A DNA stretch of 64,000 nucleotides, taken from positions 1 through 64,000 of the IMG/VR virus record IMGVR_UViG_3300047462_000385, one strand, 5' to 3'. The translations under genes and the position numbers were made by a program. The first letter of the stretch is position 1, and the number at the start of each line of letters is the position of its first letter. This stretch comes from a virus. Shown in pieces: positions 56,526-64,000 of this stretch. The notes under the pieces are model-generated. The model ran no database searches, had not been told where the DNA came from, and worked only from the letters and a program-made list of their open reading frames with translations.

Positions 56526-57410
56526 ATGAGCAATGATAATCTAGGCGACAGAATGAAATCCTATGAGGATGCTTATAGGACACATTTGCCCATTAGAATG
56601 CCCGTTATTCTTCGTATTGACGGCAAAGCATTTCATACTTACACCAAGGGCTGTAAGCGACCTCTAGATCAAGGTTTGATCGATTGTATGAACGAAACCG
56701 CAAAGTATCTTTGCGAGCATGTTCAAGGCTGTCAAATTGCCTATGTGCAATCTGATGAGATTTCATTGCTGCTAAACAATTATACAGACGTTGACACCCA
56801 ATCATGGTTTGATAATAACCTACAGAAGATGGTTAGTATTTCTGCATCAATGGCATCGGTTACGTTTACAATGAACTCTTGGCAAATTTGGGCGCCCAAA
56901 ACTTCCGCTGAAGTTGATGCTGGTGCCGATCCTATGAGTGAGTGTGATTTCAACAGACCAGCTTATTTCGATAGCCGCGCCTTCATTGTTCCGAAAGAAG
57001 AAGTGGTGAACTATTTTCTATGGCGCCAACAGGATGCCACCCGAAACTCAGTTCAAATGCTAGCTTGTACTCTATACTCTCACAAACAATTAGAGGGTAA
57101 AGGTAATTCTGAGCTACAAGAACTATGTTTCCAAAAGGGTATCAACTGGAATGACTGTCCAACCTCTCAAAAACGTGGTCGCTGTATTGTCAAGACCAAA
57201 GTGATGAAACAGGGCACTAACCCCAAAACTGGTGAAGTATTCAATGCAGAGCGTACTGAGTGGGTAGTAGATAACGAAATCCCTATCTTTTCACAGGATA
57301 GAAGCTATATTGAAAAGCATGTCTACGTAAGCAAAAGATTTAATGACATGGTGAAAGCTGTGGGAGATCTGGAAACGACTGTACTTGCTACAAGGATTCC
57401 ACCAAAATGA
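56526..57410 (+). CDS. Thg1-like tRNA guanylyltransferase
   Basis: 294 aa. PVILRIDGKAFHTYTKG (metal-binding Asp), QGCQIAYVQSDEISLLL (second Asp pair), AYFDSRAF and WRQQDATRNSVQ are Thg1 hallmarks. The enzyme adds nucleotides in the 3'-5' direction to tRNA 5' ends, normally G-1 of tRNA-His; Thg1-like proteins repair truncated 5' ends. Here it could mend phage or damaged tRNAs. Confidence 0.93.
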   Translation: MSNDNLGDRMKSYEDAYRTHLPIRMPVILRIDGKAFHTYTKGCKRPLDQGLIDCMNETAKYLCEHVQGCQIAYVQSDEISLLLNNYTDVDTQSWFDNNLQKMVSISASMASVTFTMNSWQIWAPKTSAEVDAGADPMSECDFNRPAYFDSRAFIVPKEEVVNYFLWRQQDATRNSVQMLACTLYSHKQLEGKGNSELQELCFQKGINWNDCPTSQKRGRCIVKTKVMKQGTNPKTGEVFNAERTEWVVDNEIPIFSQDRSYIEKHVYVSKRFNDMVKAVGDLETTVLATRIPPK

Positions 57411-58507
57411 AAATAGATCAGGATGTTGGTCGTTTTAAAAACATCGTTCGAAATAAGGTAAAGCACAACCTTGGCAAATATGTAAGCTCCGATCAGTTAA
57501 TCGGACAGCAGGGAAATAAGCGCGTTTCAATTCCAATTGATAGTATTGACCTGCCCCATTTTACCCACAGTCATGGTGGTGGTACAGGTCAAGGAGAAGG
57601 TGAAGACGGTGATCCAATTGACGGTCAAGGCAAGCCTGGTCAAGGAAAAGGTAAGGCTGGTAATGATGAGGGTCAGCATGGCTATCAAGCCGAATTTACT
57701 GCCGATGAACTAGCTCAACTTTTGAGCGAAGAACTATCTCTTCCAAATGTTGATGAGAAGGGCAAAGGTAAAATTGCCTCCAGTAAAAACAAATATACTG
57801 GAATTAGAACGGTAGGTTCTGAAGGACTCAAACACTTCAAAAGAACCTACAAAGAGATGCTGAAGCGAAATATCGCTTCTGGCACTTATGAACCAGGAAA
57901 ACCTGGGATGTTTCCTATCAAGGCTGATAGGAGATATCGTGCCGCTATTCCTATTGAAGAACCAAATATCAATACTGTCGTTATCTATATGATGGATGTA
58001 TCTGGTTCAATGGGAGCCGAACAAAAGCACATAGTTAAATCTGAAGTATTTTGGATTGATCTATGGCTGAAATATCAGTACAAGGATATTGAATCCCGAT
58101 TCATTATCCATGATACAGTAGCATCAGAAGTAGATCGTGAGCAGTTTTTCACTATCTCTGAATCAGGTGGTACTAGTATTTCTTCTGCGTATAAATTCTG
58201 TGCCACTATGATGGAAAATGAATATCCATTTGCTGAATATAATGTATATCCATTCCACTTTAGTGACGGAGACAATTGGGGAGATTCAGATGATGCAGTT
58301 GCGGTCTCTTTATTAGAGTCGAAAATCATCCCTAACTCCAATTTATTTTGTTATGGTCAGGTTAATTCGGGAACTGGTAATTTCCTCAAAGTATTAGAAT
58401 CCTCCTTTCTTGGGACTTCTCAAAAGGATAAGGTGATTTTAAGTGAAATTAACAACCGAAATGAAATCTTGCCATCCATTAAAAAATTCCTGGGAACAGG
58501 AAAATAA
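57407..58507 (+). CDS. DUF444 (YeaH/YhbH)-like VWA protein
   Basis: 366 aa. N-terminal RFKNIVRNKVKHNLGKYVS, Gly/Gln/Lys-rich linker (~62-92), FKRTYKEMLKRNI, and a VWA domain with MIDAS DVSGSMGAEQK (~198-208) and HFSDGDNWGDS. In bacteria this family is coexpressed with the kinase PrkA and SpoVR under stress; no PrkA is seen here, but a J-domain kinase lies at 25154. Confidence 0.88.
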   Translation: MKIDQDVGRFKNIVRNKVKHNLGKYVSSDQLIGQQGNKRVSIPIDSIDLPHFTHSHGGGTGQGEGEDGDPIDGQGKPGQGKGKAGNDEGQHGYQAEFTADELAQLLSEELSLPNVDEKGKGKIASSKNKYTGIRTVGSEGLKHFKRTYKEMLKRNIASGTYEPGKPGMFPIKADRRYRAAIPIEEPNINTVVIYMMDVSGSMGAEQKHIVKSEVFWIDLWLKYQYKDIESRFIIHDTVASEVDREQFFTISESGGTSISSAYKFCATMMENEYPFAEYNVYPFHFSDGDNWGDSDDAVAVSLLESKIIPNSNLFCYGQVNSGTGNFLKVLESSFLGTSQKDKVILSEINNRNEILPSIKKFLGTGK

Positions 58508-58516
58508 GGACATGTC

Positions 58517-59071
58517 ATGATTAAAGTTATTATGTTAGCGAGTTACTTGCTGACAGCCATGGTTTCATGGGTGCCACTCAAAGAACACTCGTATTATGAA
58601 AAAGAAGATTCTACTTTGCTAAGGTATTGTGAAATTGCGCTTGCTATGGCGACGGTCGCCCTAGACGAATCTCGTACTCCTGTGTTTAGCGGAGATGATG
58701 GAAAGGTAAAAACTGCCTTACTGTTAGCCTCCATTGCCTCTACTGAAACTGGATACGAGAAAAATGCTGTTACCTGTAAACGAAATGGTGATAATGGTAT
58801 CGCCTTTGGTCCATGGCAAACACATACCAGCAAGGCTCAAACTTGCAATAATTTATCAGATGCAGCAGGGTTTGCTTTGAACTTTGTTGAAAGAAGCTTC
58901 AATTGGTGTACAAGTCTAAATCCAAGAATTAATCCTTTGGATAAGCTTTCTGGTTATACAGATGGTCGTTGCCGTGAAAGTTGGCAATCTAGGCAAAAGA
59001 TTACTTGTGCCTTGAAATGGCATTCAAGTAATCCACTCCCGCCTGTTGAAATAGATGAGGGTGAAGAATGA
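58517..59071 (+). CDS. secreted lysozyme/transglycosylase-like protein
   Basis: 184 aa. N-terminal signal or anchor helix (~2-17). ASIASTETGYEKNAV places a catalytic-type Glu, and GIAFGPWQTH resembles the SLT/goose-lysozyme fold; several cysteines for disulphides. Likely cuts peptidoglycan in the periplasm, for lysis or entry. ATGA overlap with the SGNH gene. Confidence 0.72.
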   Translation: MIKVIMLASYLLTAMVSWVPLKEHSYYEKEDSTLLRYCEIALAMATVALDESRTPVFSGDDGKVKTALLLASIASTETGYEKNAVTCKRNGDNGIAFGPWQTHTSKAQTCNNLSDAAGFALNFVERSFNWCTSLNPRINPLDKLSGYTDGRCRESWQSRQKITCALKWHSSNPLPPVEIDEGEE

Positions 59072-59637
59072 GACTGTACTATCTTTTACCATTGATTTTG
59101 GGGTGCCAATCAGTAGCCTCTTCATCTAATTTATCAGAAGAAGATGCCGGAACCGATGTTGCTCCTCCACATCAAAACATTACAATAGTGGGAGATTCTA
59201 CTGCTGGCTATGCCAGCTGGAAACTTAATGACGTCAGGCAGCCTAATGAGACAATTACAGTTCATTACAAGGGTGGTACGCCAATTACCTATTGGAATGA
59301 TGGTCATTTCACAGAAGCACTGAATCAATCTCCTAGAACTGATGTGGTAATCATCTTTTTGGGAACGGTTAATTTCAATTTTCCATGGTTACCAAGTGTA
59401 CAGCGAATATTAAACGAAGTTACCGCCCGTCACCTCAAGTGTATTTGGGTGGGACCAACCGCCGTACATGGCGAAAAACATGTCATCAACACTTTATTAA
59501 AAAATAAAGTCACTCCAACTTGTGCTTACATTGATACAGAGAGCTTGAACATACCACTGGGTGATGGAGTTCATCCCACACCGGACGGCACAGTCAAATG
59601 GCTAAAGGAAATCTGGAAAGTCAAAAGTACGTTATGA
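59068..59637 (+). CDS. SGNH-hydrolase-like lipoprotein
   Basis: 189 aa. Lipoprotein signal LILGC (Cys13). GDSTAG (block I Ser), FLGTVNFN (block III Asn) and DGVHPTPDG (block V Asp-His) fit SGNH/GDSL esterases, which may deacetylate surface sugars. Coupled to both neighbours by overlaps. Confidence 0.82.
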   Translation: MRLYYLLPLILGCQSVASSSNLSEEDAGTDVAPPHQNITIVGDSTAGYASWKLNDVRQPNETITVHYKGGTPITYWNDGHFTEALNQSPRTDVVIIFLGTVNFNFPWLPSVQRILNEVTARHLKCIWVGPTAVHGEKHVINTLLKNKVTPTCAYIDTESLNIPLGDGVHPTPDGTVKWLKEIWKVKSTL

Positions 59638-60701
59638 ATAACATCCCTAGCAGTATTATCGAAAAAATTGGTAAGAATCTGTACAATGAGCCAAATCATC
59701 CGATTGCCATTGTTAAAGAGAAGGTATTTGAGTACTTTTCGGATTTAGCCAAAATCGATATTGACAATCCATATGTACCTATCGAATATAATTTCGATAG
59801 ATTACGTGTTCCCGAAGATCACCCATCTAGAAGCCCATCTGATACATTCTATTTAGATGAAAAGACTGTATTAAGAACACACATGACTTGCTATTTGTAT
59901 CCACTTGGTCATACTAACAGTGGTCAAAGTAGACTTCGATATATTACCTGTGGTGATGTATATCGAAAAGACGCCATTGATGCGACCCATTATCCAGCTT
60001 TCCATCAGATGGATGCCTTCTACATCGTAGATCCTGGCACTGATGTTAAGAAGGATTTGCGTAAAAGATTAACAGGACTGGTAAAACACCTATTCGGTGA
60101 TAAGTGTGTCTTCCGATTTTTAGAGGATTCAGAGCACAAAAACATCTACTTCCCTTTTACAGTTGATTCTTTGGAAGTAGAGGTCAAGTTCAAGATGGAA
60201 GATGGGTCAACTAAAGACCTAGAAATCCTTGGCGCGGGTACCGTTCACCCCGATATCATGAAAGACCTTGGTTTACCAGGTACTCAAGCCTGGGCATTTG
60301 GTCTTGGGTTAGAGCGATTGGCAATGGTTATGTTCGATATCCCTGATATTCGACTATTCTGGAGCACTGACCCGCGTTTCTTAGATCAATTCAAGGCTGG
60401 CAAGATTACCAAATTCAAGCCCTATTCTAAGTATGAGATGTGCTATAAGGATGTGTCATTCTATCTTAGCCCTAAATTCACATACAATGACTTCTGTAGC
60501 ATTGCCCGTGAAGAAGATAAGCTCAACTACATTGAGTCCATTGAACTAATCGATCAGTTTAAAAAGAAGGATAAAACCTCGCATTGCTACAGAGTGACTT
60601 ATCGTTCTATTGATACAACTCTAAAAAACTCAGAAGTAGAAAAAATACAAAGAGCCATTAGAAAAAGGCTCGTTTCAGAACTAGAAGTGGAGATGAGATA
60701 A
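59634..60701 (+). CDS. phenylalanyl-tRNA synthetase, single-chain mitochondrial type
   Basis: 355 aa from ATG 59634. Class II motifs: YRKDAIDATHYPAFHQMDAF (motif 2), FGLGLERLAMVMFDIPDIR (motif 3), LEILGAGTVHP; then FDX-ACB anticodon-binding domain (~270-355: KYEMCYKDVSFYL ... SHCYRVTYRS). This is the monomeric layout of mitochondrial FARS2, not the bacterial alpha2-beta2 enzyme. It lacks the editing domain. Charges tRNA-Phe, perhaps the phage tRNA-Phe at 3116. Confidence 0.95.
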   Translation: MNNIPSSIIEKIGKNLYNEPNHPIAIVKEKVFEYFSDLAKIDIDNPYVPIEYNFDRLRVPEDHPSRSPSDTFYLDEKTVLRTHMTCYLYPLGHTNSGQSRLRYITCGDVYRKDAIDATHYPAFHQMDAFYIVDPGTDVKKDLRKRLTGLVKHLFGDKCVFRFLEDSEHKNIYFPFTVDSLEVEVKFKMEDGSTKDLEILGAGTVHPDIMKDLGLPGTQAWAFGLGLERLAMVMFDIPDIRLFWSTDPRFLDQFKAGKITKFKPYSKYEMCYKDVSFYLSPKFTYNDFCSIAREEDKLNYIESIELIDQFKKKDKTSHCYRVTYRSIDTTLKNSEVEKIQRAIRKRLVSELEVEMR

Positions 60702-61036
60702 TGGGTGTTGATTTTTATACATGTGCAAATTGTAGTCGTAACTTTCCTGATTGTGGAAACTACTATTTCTGCGAAGAATGTTCCAATCAATTTTGTTCAA
60801 ACAAATGTGCTGACCCACAACCCTTAGACGAAGAAGAGGGTGAGGACGAAAATAATGATGAGAACGATGATGATTACGATAACACAAGATATAGCTGTTG
60901 TATTTGTCGTAAAGAAGAGGCAAATGACTATATTTTATTAGAGGCTCTTCTTAGACACTTTAAGATATCACGTGCTGATGCTTTAAAAATATGGCAGGAC
61001 GAAAAAGATTGCGATGCCTCCACCGAGCTTGATTAA
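60701..61036 (+). CDS. Cys-rich double zinc-finger protein
   Basis: 111 aa. CANC...CGNYYFCEEC...CSNKC resembles a RING or FYVE-like cross-brace; an acidic run (EEEGEDENNDENDDD) then CCIC. Function unknown. Start overlaps the PheRS stop (TAATG). Confidence 0.65.
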   Translation: MGVDFYTCANCSRNFPDCGNYYFCEECSNQFCSNKCADPQPLDEEEGEDENNDENDDDYDNTRYSCCICRKEEANDYILLEALLRHFKISRADALKIWQDEKDCDASTELD

Positions 61037-61057
61037 AGGGCGCGCAGTGGTTATATT
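61029..61057 (+). promoter_or_regulatory. sigma70-type promoter
   Basis: TTGATT (61029-61034), 17 nt, TATATT (61052-61057). A GGCT/AGCC hairpin follows in the leader of the HNH gene. Confidence 0.7.
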
Positions 61058-61099
61058 AAAAATAGGCTAGAGATGGAGCCTGGATTATAGTCCGTAATT

Positions 61100-61684
61100 A
61101 TGGTAATATTGCCCCATACTTGTATGAGGTTTTGTAATATACCAGATTGTAATAAAAAAGTTGTAGCGCGAGATTTATGTGATTTGCATTATAGGCGCTG
61201 GAAACGTCACGGAACTACTGATAAGCCAACTAGAATTGCTCACAATCAAAGGCAGTGGAAACCAGGTGAAAAAACTAAATTGATTAATTTGTATCTTGAT
61301 AAGAAAAATACTATAAATCAAATCAAAAACAAGTTCAAAATCTGTTCTGAACAGCTGTACATTGTATTAAAAGAGCACAATATTCCTTTAAGAGGAACCA
61401 AAAGGTTTGATAAATCTGGTAGAGATGGCTCAATAAAATCTGGTGGTTACCGAAAAGTATATAGAGATGGTAAATATATTCTTGAACACAGATACGTTAT
61501 GGAAAAATATTTGGGCAGATCTCTTTTAAAAAGTGAGAATGTTCATCATAAAAATGGCAACAGGGATGATAACAGGCTAGAAAATCTTGAACTTTGGAGC
61601 ACAAAACAGCCCTGCGGTAAAAGAATAGAAGATTTACTAAAATATGCTGAGGAGATAATTGAATTATATGGCAACCGAAAATAA
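61100..61684 (+). CDS. HNH homing endonuclease
   Basis: 194 aa (ATG 61124 also possible). N-terminal zinc knuckle CNIPDCNKK...[11 protein letters not shown]-like middle, then the HNH_3-type core [32 protein letters not shown]. Overlaps the next gene by 17 bp. Confidence 0.9.
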   Translation: MVILPHTCMRFCNIPDCNKKVVARDLCDLHYRRWKRHGTTDKPTRIAHNQRQWKPGEKTKLINLYLDKKNTINQIKNKFKICSEQLYIVLKEHNIPLRGTKRFDKSGRDGSIKSGGYRKVYRDGKYILEHRYVMEKYLGRSLLKSENVHHKNGNRDDNRLENLELWSTKQPCGKRIEDLLKYAEEIIELYGNRK

Positions 61685-62303
61685 AGAAACGTTTCAATCC
61701 AGAATTAGACCTTACTTTAGCCCTTCGGATCAGCTTGACGTCAAACTCGCATATACTCTAGCCAAATTCGGGCATCGTGCCCAGACTAGAAAAGAACTTA
61801 CGGACGGAAAACCTACTCGATATTTCGAGCACGTTCGCCGAGTTGCCATTGTCCTAATGGATGAAATGAAAATCATGGATAAAGACATGATTATTGCAGC
61901 TTTACTTCACGACTCTATCGAGGATTGTCAGGACCTGTCGCCAGAACTATTAGAGCATTGCTTTGGAACCGAAGTAGTATCCTTAGTCAAGGTCCTGAGC
62001 AAGGTCCCTAAAGAGGGATATCTTGACCGTCTAAACAACTGTAAAAATTGGAAGGCACTTGCCCTCAAGGCTTGCGACCGCCTAGACAACCTACGTTCTT
62101 TAATGATTCCTGGAACGACTCCCGAATTCCAGAAAAAGCAAGTTAAAGAAACCAAGGAAAAGTATTTTCCATTGTTTGATCAGATGATGCAAATTTGTCC
62201 TCCGATGTATTTGTCAAATATCACTGTAGTAAGAGATGAAATAAGGCACCTGATTACTCGATATAGTACCATTATCGAGCTACAGGAGCCGACCGTAGGA
62301 TAA
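61668..62303 (+). CDS. SpoT/MESH1-like HD hydrolase
   Basis: 211 aa from ATG 61668. [38 protein letters not shown] (HD) and [11 protein letters not shown] give the metal-dependent alarmone hydrolase active site. No synthetase or TGS domain. It should remove pyrophosphate from (p)ppGpp or related signals, keeping host growth on during infection or countering alarmone-based defence. Confidence 0.9.
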   Translation: MATENKETFQSRIRPYFSPSDQLDVKLAYTLAKFGHRAQTRKELTDGKPTRYFEHVRRVAIVLMDEMKIMDKDMIIAALLHDSIEDCQDLSPELLEHCFGTEVVSLVKVLSKVPKEGYLDRLNNCKNWKALALKACDRLDNLRSLMIPGTTPEFQKKQVKETKEKYFPLFDQMMQICPPMYLSNITVVRDEIRHLITRYSTIIELQEPTVG

Positions 62304-62313
62304 AGGAAATTAC

Positions 62314-62853
62314 ATGACTTGTATTGTTGGGTTAGTAGACAAAGGCAACGTGTATATTGGTGGTGATAGTGCTGGAGTTAATGCAAGCGAGCTATCTATT
62401 ACTCTTAGAGCGGACGAAAAGGTATTTATCAACGGTCCTTTCATTATGGGCTTTACAACCTCATTTCGTATGGGACAACTGTTGAGATACAAACTTAGCC
62501 CGCCGAAACAGACGGTGCACATGGATGATATGAAATACATGGTCACTGACTTCATCGATACTGCCATTAAGTGTTTCGTTGAAAATGGGTATGGCACAGA
62601 ATCCTCTGGCGGTTCCTTTTTAGTGGGGTATAAGGGTACACTCTATACTGTAGATAGTGATTTCCAAGTTGGCAAACCAATCAATCAATATGCCGCAGTT
62701 GGATGTGGCTCTAATTTAGCTCTTGGTTCATTGTATACTACTGTAGGCAAGGACCCCAAGTACAGAATGAAGGTTGCTTTGGAGGCTGCCGCTCATTTTA
62801 GTGCAGGTGTTGCAGCCCCATTCGTGTACATGAAGCAGCCCAAGGAAAAGTAA
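62314..62853 (+). CDS. Ntn hydrolase, proteasome-beta-like
   Basis: 179 aa. MTCIVGLVDKGNVYIGGDSAG: Thr2 after Met removal would be the N-terminal nucleophile, with the conserved GGDSAG and a later VGCGSNLALGSL. Resembles phage proteasome/HslV-like proteins. No ATPase partner seen. May be a peptidase, possibly virion-linked. Confidence 0.82.
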   Translation: MTCIVGLVDKGNVYIGGDSAGVNASELSITLRADEKVFINGPFIMGFTTSFRMGQLLRYKLSPPKQTVHMDDMKYMVTDFIDTAIKCFVENGYGTESSGGSFLVGYKGTLYTVDSDFQVGKPINQYAAVGCGSNLALGSLYTTVGKDPKYRMKVALEAAAHFSAGVAAPFVYMKQPKEK

Positions 62854-62873
62854 CCGGCAAGATCCGTGCCAAC

Positions 62874-62902
62874 TTGACATGGACGCTGCGAATGCCTATA
62901 TT
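62874..62902 (+). promoter_or_regulatory. strong sigma70 promoter of DNA ligase
   Basis: TTGACA (62874-62879), 17 nt, TATATT (62897-62902). The ~80-nt leader can form AAGGTG-T-ATCC with GGAT-TG-CACTT and GGGCG with CGCC. Confidence 0.88.
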
Positions 62903-62981
62903 TGATGGGCGAGGGAAGGTGTATCCGAAGCCCTGATTTTTACCTGGATTGCACTTACCCGCCTCTAAAAGGTGATAGAAA

Positions 62982-64000
62982 ATGACGAAGGATCGTATCA
63001 AAGAGCTAGAAAACAAGATTTTCCAAGCCCGCACTGATTATTACAACCATCAACCCTCTGTTTCGGATAAGGTATACGATGCCTGGGTAGATGAATTGCG
63101 AACTTTAGACCCTACCAGCAAGGCTGTCACTGCAATTGGTGCTCCTATCGTCCCTTCTGAATGGAAGAAAGCCAAGCATCAAATCCCCATGGGCTCATTG
63201 GATAAAGTCAATACACCTGCCGAGCTGTCCAAATGGGTTGAAGATACTTACCCTGATGGCAAACTTTTCGTTACTGAGAAGCTTGACGGTCTATCCATCG
63301 AGCTGATTTACGAAAAGGGTAGCCTCGTACAAGCCATTACTCGTGGTGATGGCGAGACTGGTGAAGACATTACAGTCAACGTTGTTAAGATGGGTGGTGT
63401 TCGGTCTCATCTGAAAGACAAGTTTACTGGTTCCTTGCGTGGCGAAATTATCATGACCAGGAGCAACCACAAGCAATACTTTGCTGACAAGGCTAATCCT
63501 CGTAATGCAGCCTCTGGTACCAGCAAGCGCTTGGATGGCGTAGGTGTTGATAAGCTCAACATCATGTTCTATCAGGTGCTAGGCGATGTAGACTTTGGTA
63601 ATGAGCAGTTGCAATTCGTATGGCTCGTCAATCAAGACCTCGATACCCCCAACTGGTGGGTAATGAAGAATGCTGATATGGTCAATAAGCATTGGCGAGA
63701 GTATCAAGATGACAAGCGTGACAAGTTGGATTACGATATCGACGGCTTGGTAATTCGTGTTGACAACATGGAGAAGCAACTTGCACTTGGTGACAAGGAT
63801 ATGCGACCCAAGGGAGCTATTGCTTTCAAGTTTGATAACGAAGCTCGCGAGTCAGTCATTCGTGATATCATTTGGCAAGTAGGTAACAGCGGACGTATTA
63901 CTCCGGTTGCTGTGGTTGATCCTGTGCAACTAGTGGGCGCGACAGTCACCCGAGCTAGCATCTACAATATGTCATACATTGAAGAGTTGAAGTTGGATAT
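62982..64000 (+). CDS. ligA: NAD+-dependent DNA ligase, N-terminal part (runs off window)
   Basis: 340 codons visible from ATG 62982. N-terminal Ia-type region binding NMN; active-site EKLDGLS with lysine, RGDGETGED, LRGEIIM, NPRNAASGTSK, DGLVIRVD and the start of the OB-fold domain (GRITPVAVVDP). Uses NAD+ to seal DNA nicks, so it links replication to the NAD+ supply that the salvage genes maintain. Confidence 0.97.
   Translation, partial: MTKDRIKELENKIFQARTDYYNHQPSVSDKVYDAWVDELRTLDPTSKAVTAIGAPIVPSEWKKAKHQIPMGSLDKVNTPAELSKWVEDTYPDGKLFVTEKLDGLSIELIYEKGSLVQAITRGDGETGEDITVNVVKMGGVRSHLKDKFTGSLRGEIIMTRSNHKQYFADKANPRNAASGTSKRLDGVGVDKLNIMFYQVLGDVDFGNEQLQFVWLVNQDLDTPNWWVMKNADMVNKHWREYQDDKRDKLDYDIDGLVIRVDNMEKQLALGDKDMRPKGAIAFKFDNEARESVIRDIIWQVGNSGRITPVAVVDPVQLVGATVTRASIYNMSYIEELKLD

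Noticed and set aside
1-64000. Genome-wide reassignment of TAG (or TAA and TAG) as sense
   Set aside because: TAG still appears to end several genes sensibly (for example 5860 just before a tRNA, 30199 in rnhB) and TAA ends about half of all genes. The data fit selective suppression better.
1-64000. CRISPR array
   Set aside because: No set of regularly spaced direct repeats was seen; repeated sequences found are tRNA arms, promoters and leader hairpins.
1-64000. Ordinary bacterial chromosome segment
   Set aside because: Many tRNAs with homing nucleases, no ribosomal or housekeeping operons, very small coupled unknown genes and several phage-type proteins fit a large phage better, though no virion gene was identified.

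Overview
The window looks like part of a very large (jumbo or 'huge') bacteriophage genome of a Gram-negative host. This is an inference: genes are densely packed and often joined by ATGA overlaps, there are about 26 recognisable tRNA genes scattered between small unknown ORFs, a dozen HNH-type homing endonucleases plus one GIY-YIG, several nucleic-acid enzymes, and no ribosomal-protein operon or core bacterial biosynthesis. No capsid, tail or terminase gene is recognised here, so a phage-like plasmid is not formally excluded. Several lipobox and signal-peptide proteins, including a multi-haem cytochrome lipoprotein, suggest genes taken from a Gram-negative host; the exact host is unknown. The sequence is AT-rich and sigma70-like promoters (TTGACA ... 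TATAAT) are easy to read.

Layout. 1-9.1 kb: tRNAs (Ile, Leu, Ile, Phe, Lys, Lys), HNH genes, a cytochrome c lipoprotein and an operon of small genes (6173-8561) that contains an ORF with an internal TAG. 9.1-14.6 kb: tRNAs (Ala, Ala, Gln, Gln, an anomalous CAU/CAA tRNA), candidate structured RNAs, a complete bacterial-type RNase P RNA (13078-13405) and an RNA ligase. 14.6-18.4 kb: a strong promoter, a CoaB-like/class II aldolase fusion, a CYTH-domain enzyme. 18.4-20.9 kb: a Cys/Ser tRNA cluster including an amber suppressor tRNA (anticodon CUA), and an ADP-ribosylglycohydrolase, closed by a terminator. 20.9-30.9 kb: unknowns, a sterol-desaturase-like membrane protein, then a frameshifted ATP-grasp gene, a J-domain/protein-kinase fusion, a VWA protein and a pyruvate-kinase-like barrel, ending with RNase HII. 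31-35.3 kb: Met and Val tRNAs, small secreted proteins, a kelch protein, a Gly tRNA cluster and a metallopeptidase-like protein. 35.4-41.5 kb: EF-Ts, unknowns, Gln/Arg tRNAs, a 2H phosphoesterase, a histidine phosphatase, GroES, a TnpB remnant and a second RNA ligase. 41.5-50 kb: two sugar enzymes and an NAD+ salvage module (NMN adenylyltransferase-Nudix and nicotinamide phosphoribosyltransferase) whose genes share a family of 5'-leader hairpins; then a gene with a second internal TAG and another ADP-ribosylglycohydrolase. 50-64 kb: UvrD-like helicase, second kelch protein, Pth2, Thg1-like enzyme, a DUF444-like VWA protein, secreted hydrolases, a single-chain mitochondrial-type PheRS, a SpoT-like HD hydrolase, an Ntn hydrolase and the start of NAD+-dependent DNA ligase.

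How it fits together. The dominant theme is control of translation and of tRNA: tRNAs, a suppressor tRNA, RNase P RNA, two RNA ligases, a 2H phosphoesterase, a Thg1-like enzyme, Pth2, PheRS and EF-Ts. A second theme is NAD+/ADP-ribose metabolism (NAMPT, NMNAT-Nudix, two ADP-ribosylglycohydrolases), which in other phages restores NAD+ destroyed by host defence. A third is signalling (J-kinase, two VWA proteins, SpoT-like hydrolase). Some genes carry internal TAG codons that the suppressor tRNA could read. Others carry frame breaks, several at homopolymer runs; these may be real decay, recoding or sequence errors, and I cannot separate these from sequence alone.
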